Part shown: one piece after another, positions 22,205 through 32,601 of the stretch | Layout of the letters: each line of letters starts with the position of its first letter | How positions within the stretch are numbered: the stretch's first letter is position 1 | Source of the DNA: Linanthus parryae | Taxonomy: Eukaryota > Streptophyta > Magnoliopsida > Ericales > Polemoniaceae | Direction: 5' to 3' | DNA length: 64,000 nucleotides | NCBI GenBank assembly: GCA_023055425.1 | Contig: JALGPY010000071.1 | Coordinates: 124,001-188,000, forward strand | Notes under the pieces: generated by a model | The model's database searches: none | What the model saw: the letters and a program-made list of their open reading frames with translations, nothing else | What the model was told of the DNA's origin: nothing | Position numbers and translations under genes: made by a program

Positions 22205-22800
22205 TCTTTATGCATACAAATTCACACTAAGGTCGTGTTCCACTAAAGAGTCTGACACTTCCGTTGTGCAACCCAGTGAATTTAGTTTCCTCCAACAATT
22301 TAGTAACGTTGTGACGTTGTGTATACATTTTAATTATGTCGAAGAATTTGACCATATTCAATTACTGAATAGTACCATTAAATTAGATCTTACAAAGTCA
22401 CCTCATCTTAAATTGCTTGTTTTTGTAACTTTTGATTGAGCTTAGACAATACCGAGGAAACAAGTATAAATAGACATGCATTCACATTGAAACAATGAGA
22501 ACAAGGTCACACTCATTGTTTGAATCATGCCAATCTCCACACATTTCCCTTGGTACCCCAAAAGTATATGGAATGAGATGCTAGACAAGGGCGTGGAGTG
22601 GATGATGAAACATTTCAGTGTTGGTAGTGTTGAAAAATATACTTTTTGACCCAACTATGAAATCGGTTTTGAGAGAGTTCATTTGTGACCTCACACTAAC
22701 AAGTACATAGTCGTAAGCTAAGACAGTAGGAGATCAATTCAAAATTTCAACTGTAAAAACTATCAATTGATGAATGAGAAATGAGACAATGAATTTGGCG
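22205..22800 (+). repeat. Promoter-like module copy 4
   Basis: Shares the TTTCCTCCAACA block, TATA box at about 22464-22471, ACATTGAAACAATGAGAAC and ATGCCAATCTCCAC. It then shares with copy 8 (62705-63310) a further 250 bp including TTTTGACCCAACT and GACAGTAGGAGATC. Copies 4 and 8 form a subgroup distinct from copies 1 and 2. Confidence 0.75.
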
Positions 22801-22945
22801 ATTTTAAATTTTTGAAAAGTGACAGAATATCACATTGGATGTTAATGGAGAGTTGGGATAGTATATCTATCCCAAATTTGACAAGTTGGAGAAAAAATCT
22901 AGACATGGTTCAAACCACCACTCACGCTCGTGCTGCGTCTAGCTT

Positions 22946-23175
22946 AGGTTGTGGTCTGAGTTTGGTTTCATGGGCCTTGTTTTATATATCTTTTTGAGTC
23001 GTGATAGAACGTGATACTTTATTTTTTGTCAGCCCATACCATAGGTTGTGGTCTGAGTTTGGCTTCGTGGGTCTTGTTTTATATATCTTTTAGAGCCGTG
23101 ATAGAACGTGGTCTGAGTTTGGCTTCGTGGGCCTTGTTTTATAAATTCTTTTGATTTTTGTCAGCCCATACTATA
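22946..23175 (+). repeat. Irregular tandem repeat, three units
   Basis: GTGGTCTGAGTTTGGCTTCG and CTTGTTTTATATATCTTTT recur three times; the third unit is shorter. The flanking phrase TTTTTGTCAGCCCATAC occurs twice. Confidence 0.85.
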
Positions 23176-23228
23176 GGAATTTCATAAAACATAAACGTTG
23201 TACTTAATAACAGAACATCAGTCAAAAA

Positions 23229-23360
23229 TTGTGGAACCCACATTCCACTAATTTTTTTACTCGCATAAAAGTTAAAATCTCCAAACCCAAAACTCTCAAA
23301 ACAAAACACGAGGATATTAGGTTATGGTTAACCCCTAAACCTCAAAATTCAAACAGCCCC
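23229..23360. mobile_element. Fragment related to the MITE at 16221-16414
   Basis: Shares CACATTCCACT, CATAAAAGT and the CAAAACC-rich interior with that MITE, but the TIRs are not preserved. Confidence 0.5.
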
Positions 23361-23625
23361 TATAACAGTTGCAACAGTTCCTCTTCAAATACGAACAGTG
23401 AATAATTACAGCTGTTTTGTTAGATTCTGAACAATTATGCAAACATACTCATCTACATATACGTAAACTACAAAGTACAAGTAGAATGCTTTTTTTGACA
23501 AAGGGAGGAGAAGTATATAATAACAATTATGTTCAAAGATTACAACCAAACCATCATCAAATAACTAGAATTGTTCATAACCAAAGAATTCCTTAAAATT
23601 CCTAAGGCTTTCTCTATCAGGGCAT

Positions 23626-24783
23626 TCATACCACCCATTTTTGCATTGTATTATATGTCCACGGCGGGTTGTTCCAGTGATCAGTTGTGTCCTCATTGAC
23701 GAGATGAGTCCACTTGGTCCTCCCGCTACAACCAAAGCGCTTGACTTGCATTACTTTAGGTAACACGCTCTTATCCATCTTATCTTCTCCCGTGGGAGCA
23801 GAGAAATCGCGCCTGTAAATCTCTGAAGTGCCACAACTATCACCATCCTGAAAAAAGGCACCTTTATGATAATACCTCTGCATGAACCTCCTTTTTTTAT
23901 GCTTGGGCTGAGCAGCAGCAGCAGGTTTAGGATTTTCACTTTCCCATTCTCTTCTTCTTTTCTCCTTGAGCAATGCATCGCGGGCTTCCCTATCCCTCTT
24001 AATCCTCGCCATCTCTCTCGCCTTCCATGCTTCGTATTCTTCTGCTTCGTTTAATTCGTCATCAGTTTCTACATCAGCTATATCAGCCTCCAATTCAAGA
24101 TACTTCTGAATTTCGAAATCTTTCCTAACCTCCTCAACAACTATTTGCTTTGTTTCAATTCTTCTTTCTTCCAACCTCTTATTCATATATTCCTCCAGTG
24201 CCCATTCTTCTGCTTCAAGTCTTTCACGCTCAAATACGGTGCGTCTCTCTGACTTTGTTACAAAAACAGGTTTAATCATCGCAGGTACCGTGAGTTGATC
24301 CTCTTCTTCCTCTTCCACCTCTTCTTCTTCGTCTTCTTCTTCTTCGTCGGGAAGAAGTGCAGCTTCCTCCTCCTCTCTCTGAAGCAACTTGAGCCTCAGT
24401 CTCTGCCTCCTTTCTCTCAGAGCATCTTCATCCTCCTCTTCCTCCAAATCTAGTCCTTGTTGTTGCCTTTTGTCTTCCTCTTCAATGGTTGAGATAACAA
24501 TCTCAGCTTGTCTAATACGCCTATGCTCAGCCCTTACTTCCTCGCGATTTTCTATCCTTAGACGTAACCTTGGGATATCTGGATCTTCTGCCTGACGACG
24601 AGGGAAGGCTTTATTCAGGGCCATCACCCGAATATCCTCGTGTTCATCAACATAATCATCATCAGCAGCCCACTCAGGAGCTTTCCCGGGCCAGTACCTT
24701 TTTACTTTAGTTCGGGCGATTTTGCCTTTGAGTTTGTCCCTAATGGCAATGATGGTATCGCTAACACCGGCTGTCACCGACAT
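23626..24783 (-). pseudogene. MFAP1: MFAP1-like spliceosomal protein, damaged (probable retrocopy)
   Basis: ATG 24783 opens a 385-codon single-exon frame. Residues 1-40 carry the plant MFAP1 start (V-S-D-T-I-x-[19 protein letters not shown]). An acidic and charged coiled-coil middle follows (poly-Glu about 130-165), then the conserved C-terminal domain with [28 protein letters not shown] and [13 protein letters not shown]1 is a component of the U4/U6.U5 tri-snRNP. The last codons are out of frame: the family's Y-N-x-K-M-x-G-M-N continues in another frame downstream of 23665, so a deletion and frameshift remove about 35 residues. A charged stretch before W-E-x-x-N-P-K is also short. An A7 run lies at 23490-23496 in sense direction. 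Confidence 0.85.
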
Positions 24784-25162
24784 GGTTTATGCGAAATACG
24801 GTGGGTTATGCGTCAAGATCGACAAACTAAAACGCGCAAAATACGTCAACTATCAAAACAAGTGCGTAAAATATTACCCCAAGCTTCCACTGTAACATGT
24901 ACACGGTTGTCTACAACAAGCTCGCAGTGTTCTCTGTTGGAACACTCGTTGACACAAGGCAACTAATCATTATCAATTGAGAGAGGGCAATGTCCTTTTG
25001 TAGAGGGTTATAGGTGGCGGTGGTGAATCCAACACAGACATGGAAACAATTCCATGCCCAAAACTTTTGGGCCACTATTCCATGCCCTATATGTATCAAG
25101 GCTCAATGAACAACTGCTCAAAGCCCTAAGAATAAGACAGAAAGCCCAAATTCTAATCTTGA
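24784..25162. other. No gene recognised
   Basis: Upstream flank of the MFAP1-like copy. No TATA box is obvious, which fits a retrocopy. Short minus frames (25196-25008, 25099-24911) are not convincing. Confidence 0.4.
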
Positions 25163-25612
25163 GAAAGCCCCCAAGTTTGGAAAAGAACACTTTCACCCCC
25201 TTTAGTTCGACTGAAGGGCACTTTCACCCCATCTAGTTTGGAAAAGGACATTTTCATCCCATCAGTGAGCCAAATTTCATGAAACTTGCACCCTCTGATT
25301 ATGAAGTCGCTTGTCTAGGAGTAAGGTATGTCATTGAAAATAGTTTCGGAGACAAAATCGCCCCTATGTCATGCAAAAACTCTATTATACCTTTAAATAA
25401 CACTTGTATTTTGCATTATATGGGGGCAAAGTTGTCCCAAAAATTATTTTTAATGACATATCTAAATTCCAGACTAACGGTGTCACAATATGGGTTGTAA
25501 GTTCCTTGAAGTTCTGCACACTAAAGGGGTGAGAGTGTCCTTTTTTAAATTAAAAAGGGTGAAAGTGTCCTTCAATCAAACTAGATGGGGTGAAAGTGTT
25601 TTTTACCCCCCA
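25163..25612. mobile_element. MULE-like non-autonomous TIR element
   Basis: Long (about 90 bp) degenerate inverted repeats built from the phrase CACTTTCACCCC(N)TCTAGTTTG bound a 450-bp element. A half copy lies at 17390-17940 and an inverted half copy inside the MULE at about 39225-39480. No transposase inside. The exact ends and target duplication are not resolved. Confidence 0.65.
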
Positions 25613-25937
25613 AATATTTATGAACCACAGACTCCAGTTTCACTCACTCGTCCCCTCGAGTCCTACGATGCAAAGTGTAGCTCCGTCTCGGTCATCGCCG
25701 GCCGCAACCGGTTAGTCTTCTGGCTACTTATTCTCCTTCTCACCTTTTTTATTTTTTTGTGGCAAATGAACTGGAGGAAATCTGTAATGTCTTGTGCAGT
25801 TAGGCGAGTAGTTTCTGGCGGTGATTAGTCGTCCCAGATGGATGAAATAATCGATCATTAGTTAGTTAGTGAATCTGGGGTATAATATCACTAGAATACG
25901 ATACTCACCTGACTACCCAAACTTGTACCGCAGATGA

Positions 25938-27076
25938 TGATACGGGTTAATCGTAGGGTGATGATAATTACAGCACAAGATTTACTAGTTACAGCACTAT
26001 ATTTTTTTATTTGACACTTTTACCCTTTGTTAACTATTGCCCATTTCTCACACTTCTCAACCAGCTCGTTGCGAGGAGTTGGCTTCTCTGCATACCCACC
26101 CACCACTACCACCGTCCAGAAACCCACCTCCCCTCCCTCTGTTTTATTTGTCTCCGTCAACCTCTTATCAGCTCCATCTCTCTCTCCTTCGATCCATTAA
26201 TCCTCTCTTTCAAACCCTCTCGGTTCTCTGCAAGGTCGAATCAGAAATCAAACCCAAAACCCTTGGTAACAATTGGTAAACTGGTTAGGTTTGAGTGAAT
26301 CGTAGAGAAGAGAGAGTTGTGGGAGTTCGATCATTAGGTCACTAGGAATCATCGCAAGTGGTTATCCTTGGCGGCGACATGGCCGATGATAGTGCTGGGT
26401 GTTGCGTTGGTGGTGGTGTCTCTTCCGATCGAATCTGGGTTTCGATCGGATCTGAGTTGCTATGAGAGGAAGCTTCAAATTGCCAGGGAGAGAGACATAC
26501 TCAGGTGGTGGCTGATGCTGGTTAGGGTGGGTGTCACTAGATGATGATAAGATTCATAATCAAACCCAGCAACACAAATCTTAACGTGGAAGGATAAGAC
26601 TGACGAATTGACCAAGGAGAAAGAGAAAATGCTCAAAATCTAGATCCAGTGGCAAATTGTGGTGGCAGAGTAGGAACATGAATTGCTATTTAAGGATATA
26701 AATGTCATATAAAAAAATATTGTTCTGTAACTAGTAAATGTTGTGCTGTAATTATCAGCACCCTAATCGTATCGTCATCACGTATTATTATTTATTTACT
26801 TAATTATTGTTAGCAGTTTATTTATTTCTTTAGTTAATTAGTTTATTATTTAATTAGTAGTATACTGGGCCGAGCCCATTAGATCAAGTTGTCTAGTTAG
26901 GGTTAGTATTTTCTATTTAAAGCATTGTAATCGTTCAGTTTAGGGTATGAGATGAATGAGTTATTTTGAGTTTTGTTTATTTTCATTGTCTCTTCGTAGT
27001 ATTTTCGTAGTGTCACGAACTACTGGTAGAGATTCGTACCCTCTCTCAAGCTACTGGTACGATACTGGGTGTATCA
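25938..27076 (+). mobile_element. Solo LTR with 5-bp target duplication, interrupted by a TIR element
   Basis: Begins TGATACGGG and ends GGTGTATCA, flanked by GATGA at 25933-25937 and 27077-27081. Removing the nested element and its duplication leaves 323 bp, matching the related LTR at 38149-38469 (321 bp). Shared inner phrases include GGGCCGAGCCC and GTCTAGTTAGGGTT. A solo LTR arises by recombination between the two LTRs of a full element. Confidence 0.88.
25956..26763. mobile_element. 808-bp TIR transposon nested in the solo LTR, gene-like interior
   Basis: Ends GGGTGATGATAATTACAGCA and its near-complement form TIRs of about 38 bp, flanked by a perfect 8-bp duplication TAATCGTA (25948-25955 and 26764-26771). 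The interior (26080-26560) is more GC-rich, with CT-rich leader-like sequence and short frames such as 26011-26298, resembling a captured 5' gene region. No transposase is present. The TIR style suggests a MULE or hAT relative. Confidence 0.85.
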
Positions 27077-27320
27077 GATGAACTGTTCGATGAAAGTCCT
27101 CAATGAAAGAAAAAAGGAGTTGAATTGAACCTTGAACACCTTGCTTTAGTTAGGACTTAGGAGAGCTTATTAATGAAAGTCTTCCTTAGCTTCACTGGTC
27201 TTGTTCGATTTCAAGCGATGATGAGTAATATTGTCAGAGACCTGAATATTATTACCGACTGGAATTTTATGAACAACCACACAACCAATGTAAGATACTA
27301 ACAAGTTGAAGTGATTATTA

Positions 27321-27525
27321 TTTTTTTTTCACCAGCAACGAAATATATTATAGTAGAAAATACGATTACAATACGAATGGGGCATACCCCAAAATAGAAA
27401 GTCAGCAAAACAAAGCCGAACCTCTTACCAAGAATATATACCACTACCTAGACCAAACAGAAATCCAAGGCTCTTGGGCCTTTCTGGGCCGAATCAGTCA
27501 TGCTTCGGATACTTTAATGGAAGCC
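27321..27525 (-). mobile_element. 3' end of a 5'-truncated LINE (minus)
   Basis: A T-run at 27322-27330 followed by CACCAGCAACGAAATATATT is the reverse complement of the tail typical of plant LINEs. The flanks share AAGTGATT(A/C)TTA, a plausible target duplication of about 12 bp. The insertion is absent from the module R copies at 18410 and 14540. Confidence 0.7.
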
Positions 27526-27937
27526 TTTGAGTTAAAGTGATTCTTATAACTTACAATGTTATGTTTTCTGAAAATGACTCGCCCATCAAAAGAAAATGAC
27601 TTCCAATTAGAAAACGTCGTCCTCTGGAAGTTCAACCTTATTGTCAACCGTTTTTGTGGGGGATTTTATTGAGTGTGATTTTTTTCCGGGCATTTCTATT
27701 TGCTCAGTGCAGTGACTTGATGTATCGTATTTAAATTCCTTTCGTAGCTTCCACAAATACAGTGCCTGTATCAAATGACTTGGTGATTTAGAAATATGTT
27801 TTGGCTTATTCGTAGAAATTGGGAAAGGTGTGGAGCTGGGATGGTATTTAGGTATCTTACAATTATGTAACCTTTAGTTCTCATGGATGATTGGTTCAGG
27901 TCTGAAATGGGAAAAGGTCTGATATGGGCAACAGTAG

Positions 27938-28160
27938 ATGATGATGATTGGTTCAGGTCTTTCTCATTATCGTAAAATTTTGCGGAGCCTTAATTCCCCT
28001 GATTTGCCACTGACTTTGGCAGCAAGAATGGCCAAGAAGGCTGAGGTTCGTGGAATTTTTATGCTGGCTTCTGAGGAGCAATCTCTCCACAACATCAATG
28101 ATCTTATGGATGTTGCTGAGTACTCCCTCTTGAGGAAACGAGAAATCCCTAAATACACCC
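27938..28160 (+). CDS. Possible exon of an unrecognised protein
   Basis: A frame of about 74 codons with a well-mixed composition (L-T-L-A-A-R-M-A-K-K-A-E-V-R-G, then S-L-H-N-I-N-D-L-M-D-V-A-E-Y-S-L-L-R-K-R-E) runs into a good 5' splice site, ACCC|GTAAGC, at 28161. A possible 3' splice site lies at 27955-27956 (TGGTTCAG). I do not recognise the family. No partner exon was found in the next 2 kb, so it may be an orphan exon of a duplicated gene. Module R lies directly upstream. Confidence 0.35.
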
Positions 28161-28164
28161 GTAA

Positions 28165-28166
<2 letters not shown>

Positions 28167-28203
<37 letters not shown>
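28167..28203. repeat. CT microsatellite
   Basis: About 18 CT units directly after the putative splice donor. Confidence 0.95.
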
Positions 28204-28207
<4 letters not shown>

Positions 28208-28362
28208 GTGTGTTTGCATGTTTGTAAATTTATTTAGCTTAGGCATACCTGCATAAATTGAAACATTTAGTTTGTTCAACGTCGCCAGAATTCTAATTGG
28301 ATACTGAAGTGGGAGGTCCAAGTTTTCTGTTCATATATCTTACCAGATTGGATAATGAGAAT

Positions 28363-28760
28363 CTAGGAAGCATGGACACTCCAAAATAGGGGACATATCC
28401 GTGTCGGACACTCGGAGGGCATATGTGTTCGATACTCGAGCTGGCGTGTCCGGGTATTTTAGAGAATTTTATTAGATTGGACACTTGGGGACACAAGACA
28501 CCTAATGAGAAACGACAATCACCGCCCCTCTGTGTTTAGTAGACTTTCACACGGATTGTTTTATGACATATTTTAACTTTAAATGGGTTCAAATGTAATT
28601 ACGCAAAAGTAGATATAATGTGGTCGACACACACACACACAACACACACAATGCTCACGTATCCCTGCCGTGTCGTATCCCATTTTTTTAGAAAATGACG
28701 TATCCCGTGTCCACTCCCGTATCTGTATCCGACACCTGTATCTGTATCCGTGTTTATTAG
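28363..28760. mobile_element. 398-bp hAT-type MITE with 8-bp target duplication
   Basis: Flanked by a perfect ATGAGAAT at 28355-28362 and 28761-28768. The two ends carry inverted copies of GGACAC / GTGTCC and CGTGTCGG-type phrases. No coding content; the centre holds an AC-rich run at about 28627-28650. Confidence 0.8.
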
Positions 28761-28768
28761 ATGAGAAT

Positions 28769-30109
28769 ATCCTTGATATGAATGAACATGTTCTCATTAA
28801 TGCTTTGTTAAATAGGTTAGAGTGCACCATAAGTTTCTTTTTAATACAGACAACTGAAATAAGAACAGTAGTAGGGAGCATACGGCTCGTGTCCTGCAAA
28901 GAGTTAAGTTTGATGCATACAAAATCTAATCTTGTACTAAGAGACATTATTAACTATCAATATTTCTGACTAGTCTGACCATCTCTCTGGGAAACAAAGT
29001 AAAGCGCAACTCTAAGCTGTTAGGAATTTTTTTAGTTAATCAATATATGGCTGGACAGAGAGGATAAGTGTTGCTTCCAACACATTGCATTTACATAACT
29101 TGGCATTGCGATACAAACTTTCTTATTTCAGATTAAATGATGCGATAGGAACTATCCGAATTTTTTGTTTATTACCGAACAATCAGCTTTGGTGGTAGAT
29201 AAGGGAGAGGTAGACCAAAGTGAACCTTGGTAGAGACATTAAGACATGACTTAATCAAATTAAACCTAAGGGAGGAAATCAGTTAGAACAGATGTCAATG
29301 GATACACTTAATAGACTGGGGAAAAGGCTTGTTCTGTTGAGTTGAGTATTGCCAAAGCCCAACCATTAGCTTTCCATGACCTAAATTTGACATAATCTCA
29401 AACAAAATCCTTTGTTTCACTAATGATTGTTATGCTACAAATTTCATTTTAATTTTCAATTTGTCCGCCAATTGTAATCTGCTCTTTCAAGAAAACTGCA
29501 CTTTTTTGAATTTTGCCTACTAGTTCATAAGCAATGCTGTTCTATAAGTTCTGGCAAGTTCAGTACATTGATAAATTCACTCTAACCCGTTGATGTTTGC
29601 ACAAATAACGTCGGATGCCATGTGCTGCCATCTGGAAAATTGAACTGCTCGGACAATTAAATGAGAGAGATAATTGATTTGCTTGGAAAAAATTAAAGGG
29701 AGACAAAAAAGTATCGGCATACCGGGATTAGAGTGGGAACTAGTTGATAGGGGATTTCGATAACAAACTCCGTTTCTCTAGGAAAAAGGAATTCCACAGA
29801 AGAAAATTATTCCACTAAGAAGATTTCAGCACCAACCATGGAGTGGTCGATAGTTGAAAAGTTGAAATATGCCGTAAAGCTTTCGCAGAGAATTTCCGTA
29901 GCCTTACATTCCAACAAGCGTTTTCAATTTCAATTTCAAATGTGCTAGATTTTTTCACCTAGGCCTTTCATGACGCCTAGTTTTGTTAGCTGATTTGAAC
30001 ATCAACATAGGGAAGATATTAGTTCCCAATCCTATGAAGCAATCTAGAGAAGTTCGGTTCTATTTCCATAAAATGCAACCCTTTCCACTGAGAGTAACTT
30101 TTCAACCTT
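28769..30109. other. No gene recognised
   Basis: AT-rich DNA with a few coding-like scraps (for example near 29190-29300, where GGTAGATAAGGGAGAGGTAG reads like a retroelement remnant with stops). Nothing is long enough to name. Confidence 0.4.
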
Positions 30110-31170
30110 TACTAATCAGTTAGCGGCTTTTATACTTCACTTCACCTGGTTAAAATGTTCATGTCTGTCATGTTGCAGATATGTGAAGTTTATTTTTGTG
30201 TGTGCAAGTGGCACAGCCAGCAAGCTCATTGAAGTCGGGAACAGGCAGAGTATATATGGATGCGACAGCTTGACCAACCAGTAGCTGTAAGAAGCAAAAT
30301 GGAGGCTTAATTCTGGTGACGACTTCGTGCATACTCGAACACACACACACACACACACATGTTGTAGAGTACTAGAATCTGGTAAATGTACACCCATGAA
30401 TTTTGAAATAACATCACTTCTGCTGCTGCTCACTTTGCTACTGATGCAGTGTTTACTGTTTCGTGTTTTGGCCTATGTTGCACGGGTGCTTCTGATACGT
30501 CGCGCACCCACACCGAGTGCTTCTGGGTGTTTCGTGGGTGCTTGGGTGCTTTTGGGTTTTTACGGGTGCTTTGTGGATAAAGGCAGGGTCATTTTTGAAT
30601 GTTTTAGTTGCGAGGTCTTTCAAATACTACTCTTCCTAATACAATTTAACAAAGAAATGTGCATCTATCTCAACATTTTTAACCTTAGATTACTCCTTTC
30701 CACAGCTAAAAACAACATGAACAATTTATACTGTTGATAGAGTAACTCTTTACTTTCGAATCTGTGTATGAATTTATGTTCGATTATAATCTGATCACTG
30801 TTATTGTTGTTTTTATATTAGTATAATGGTATCACTAATAATATCAAATAAAAGTATAAAGAATGTGGCCCCACCCACCCACACCCTTGAATTTTGGGAA
30901 TTCGCGGCTCCCGCAACCAGTTGTCGCACCGGCACCGTTTTGCGCATCCGTTGTTGTTCAACCCACTGGTTGAACCGGTGAACCGCTGGTTTGGTAACCT
31001 GGTGAACCAGTCTCTCAACCGACCCGACTTGCGGTCGAGGTTTGAAAACTATGGATTAAATCGGCATTGCATAATTTCGATGTAGTACTTCTCATTTCCT
31101 AGGGCTTTGCCAGTTGATGGCAAAACCTGGTTGTCATCGAACTTTGACTCCAAAGAGAGTACATCCATAA
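30110..31170 (+). repeat. Duplicated module S copy 2
   Basis: Matches 47135-47730 over GTGTGCAAGTG, CACAGCCAGCAAGCTC, GTATATATGGATGCGACA and, beyond an unmatched block (about 30425-31050), GTAGTACTTC(T/C)CATTTC(C/T)TAGGGCTTTG. It contains a CA microsatellite (about 30341-30359). On the minus strand a frame around Q-A-V-A-S-I-Y, N-E-L-A-G-C exists in both copies but differs mostly by amino-acid changes. Module S ends next to the 3' end of the F-box gene. Confidence 0.7.
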
Positions 31171-31219
31171 TTATTACTTCGTACTACGATAACAGCAGAC
31201 AAAAAAAATTAAACCCTCC

Positions 31220-31502
31220 TCATGTGAATGCAGGAACAAGCCAAGTTGGGGTAGAATAAAGGGACAGTGAATCAGCACCTCCGTACAAAGGATCGATAGT
31301 CCCGTTTTTGAAGTCGAATATTCCCATATCGCGTCCACCTTTATGGCCATGCCTGAATTGCTCAAAATTATCATCTGTGAAGTAGATACAATTCCTTCTG
31401 CAGTAGAAAGCTGTAGCCGGAGAGAGTGATATGGATTGACAGCCACCGATAAACAGAGCTTGGTCTCCCAAATCATCAACTTCGATCCACTTCTTAGACT
31501 TA
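31220..31502 (-). pseudogene. DUF295 F-box gene, C-terminal segment (downstream of copia insertion)
   Basis: This is the 3' part of the gene whose 5' part is 38061-37171. It encodes K-K-W-x-E-V-D-D-L-G-D-Q-A-L-F-I-G, the hallmark end of DUF295 (the family motif is L-G-D-x-A-L-F-L-G), then C-I-Y-F-T-D-D and a W-L-V-P-A-F end with stop at 31220-31222. Counting one copy of the duplication, the two segments total 1,179 bp, exactly 393 codons including the stop. The copia insertion is therefore the only lesion I see. Confidence 0.88.
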
Positions 31503-31507
31503 TGATC

Positions 31508-32073
31508 TGTAGGATTACTGGGTGGTGTTTAGAACGGGAACGATTGAACTTGGATGATCTCTGAGTCGTGATATCACTTTCAGATTAAAGTATTTCGGCG
31601 TTGTGCACGAAATCTCCAATCGGATAAAACAGAGAATTCAAGAACGAATATGAGTTCCTCTTTGTTTCTGAATTCGACCAAACTGACAAATAGGGAGGGA
31701 GAAGGCGGTTAATCTGGCGGTTACAACCGCCAGATTTCAGTCCGTTTTTTTAACAGAAAATTAAATCGGAGACGTTTTTTGTGAAGCACTGAAACGTCAA
31801 AAATCCAATTTTTCCACGCTGACCGGCCAGCGCGACCGCCGCCAGGGGCGTTGCCCCTTGGACCCCACCGGGGGCGCTGCCCCCGGACCCCCATCGGGGG
31901 CTGCGCCCCCGAACCCCCGCAGTCGTCCGCGAGTTCCTTGTCCAAGTCATTAACATAGTTGTGTGCACGCGTGTACTCCACACCTCCTAACGTGTACAAC
32001 GTAATGCCAATGTCTACTTAGTCGTAAGTAAATCCGATTACACAAATGGCCGATGACACTAAAATCACCAACA
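31508..32073 (-). repeat. 3' LTR of the copia element (566 bp)
   Basis: Identical to the other LTR except two substitutions by eye. It contains three adjacent GC-rich hairpins (31843-31857, 31868-31886, 31896-31910). Short frames inside (31999-31721) also occur in the other LTR. Confidence 0.95.
31843..31910. repeat. Three GC-rich hairpins inside the LTR
   Basis: AGGGGCGTTGCCCCT, CCGGGGGCGCTGCCCCCGG and GGGGGCTGCGCCCCC each fold into a perfect stem with a three-base loop. The same array is in the 5' LTR at 36935-37002. In an AT-rich LTR this is striking and may structure the transcribed leader. Confidence 0.9.
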
Positions 32074-32089
32074 ATCCTCCCCCATTTTA
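32074..32089 (-). promoter_or_regulatory. Polypurine tract of the copia element
   Basis: In element orientation AAAATGGGGGAGGAT directly precedes the 3' LTR (TGTTGG), the expected plus-strand primer. Confidence 0.85.
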
Positions 32090-32601
32090 GTGTAATCCTT
32101 GATTCACTTATCCTTTCAAAAACGAGGCAAAATTATGCATAAATGAAAATGTCTCGAAGATTGAATTTTCATCTTAGTAAATTACATCTTCAAATATTCG
32201 AGTATAGGGGTGTCCTACGGATTGAACCCTTTCTACTCATGATGAATACATGAAAGTAAAATACACATAAGTTCAACATATTCCATGTTCTAACTTGACA
32301 CTTATTTTTTACTAGCCTAGTGTCACTATCCTTCAATGAGCATATAGAAGCCAAGTCCAAACTTCTTGAAGCGGCTAAACTCCATACTCATATAGGTGGT
32401 TCTTTTCTTCTTGTACCTGCCATACAATTTTTCAAAAGAACCATTAAGAAGTGTAAACTTCAACCTCCTTAACTTGCAGGTCTGAACACATACCTTGGGA
32501 TGATCTTTGTGTTCCAATTTCTTCATGTAAGAGTTCCACATTGAATTCAGCTTCTAACGTTGTATTAGAAGGGAATTGGGTATCTTATCATAAGAGATCT
32601 T

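Larger units (their letters stand above)
25613..27780 (+). repeat. Duplicated module R copy 3 (with nested insertions)
   Basis: Matches 17945-18663 and 9410-10335 plus 14530-14600 in the same orientation. It is interrupted by a solo LTR (25938-27076) and a LINE tail (27321-27525). The last shared block is TTCGTAGCTTCCACAAATAC, after which a possible exon begins. Confidence 0.7.

Noticed and set aside
28579..28947. Opposing frames of 122 and 99 codons
   Set aside because: They overlap each other and the hAT MITE with its AC-rich run; neither has a motif.
30866..31060. CCGGTTCAACCGG-rich segment as another hAT element
   Set aside because: Suggestive composition, but no inverted ends or target duplication could be found.
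31721..31999. 92-codon frame, duplicated at 36813-37091, as a repeated gene pair
   Set aside because: Both lie wholly inside the two LTRs of one copia element.
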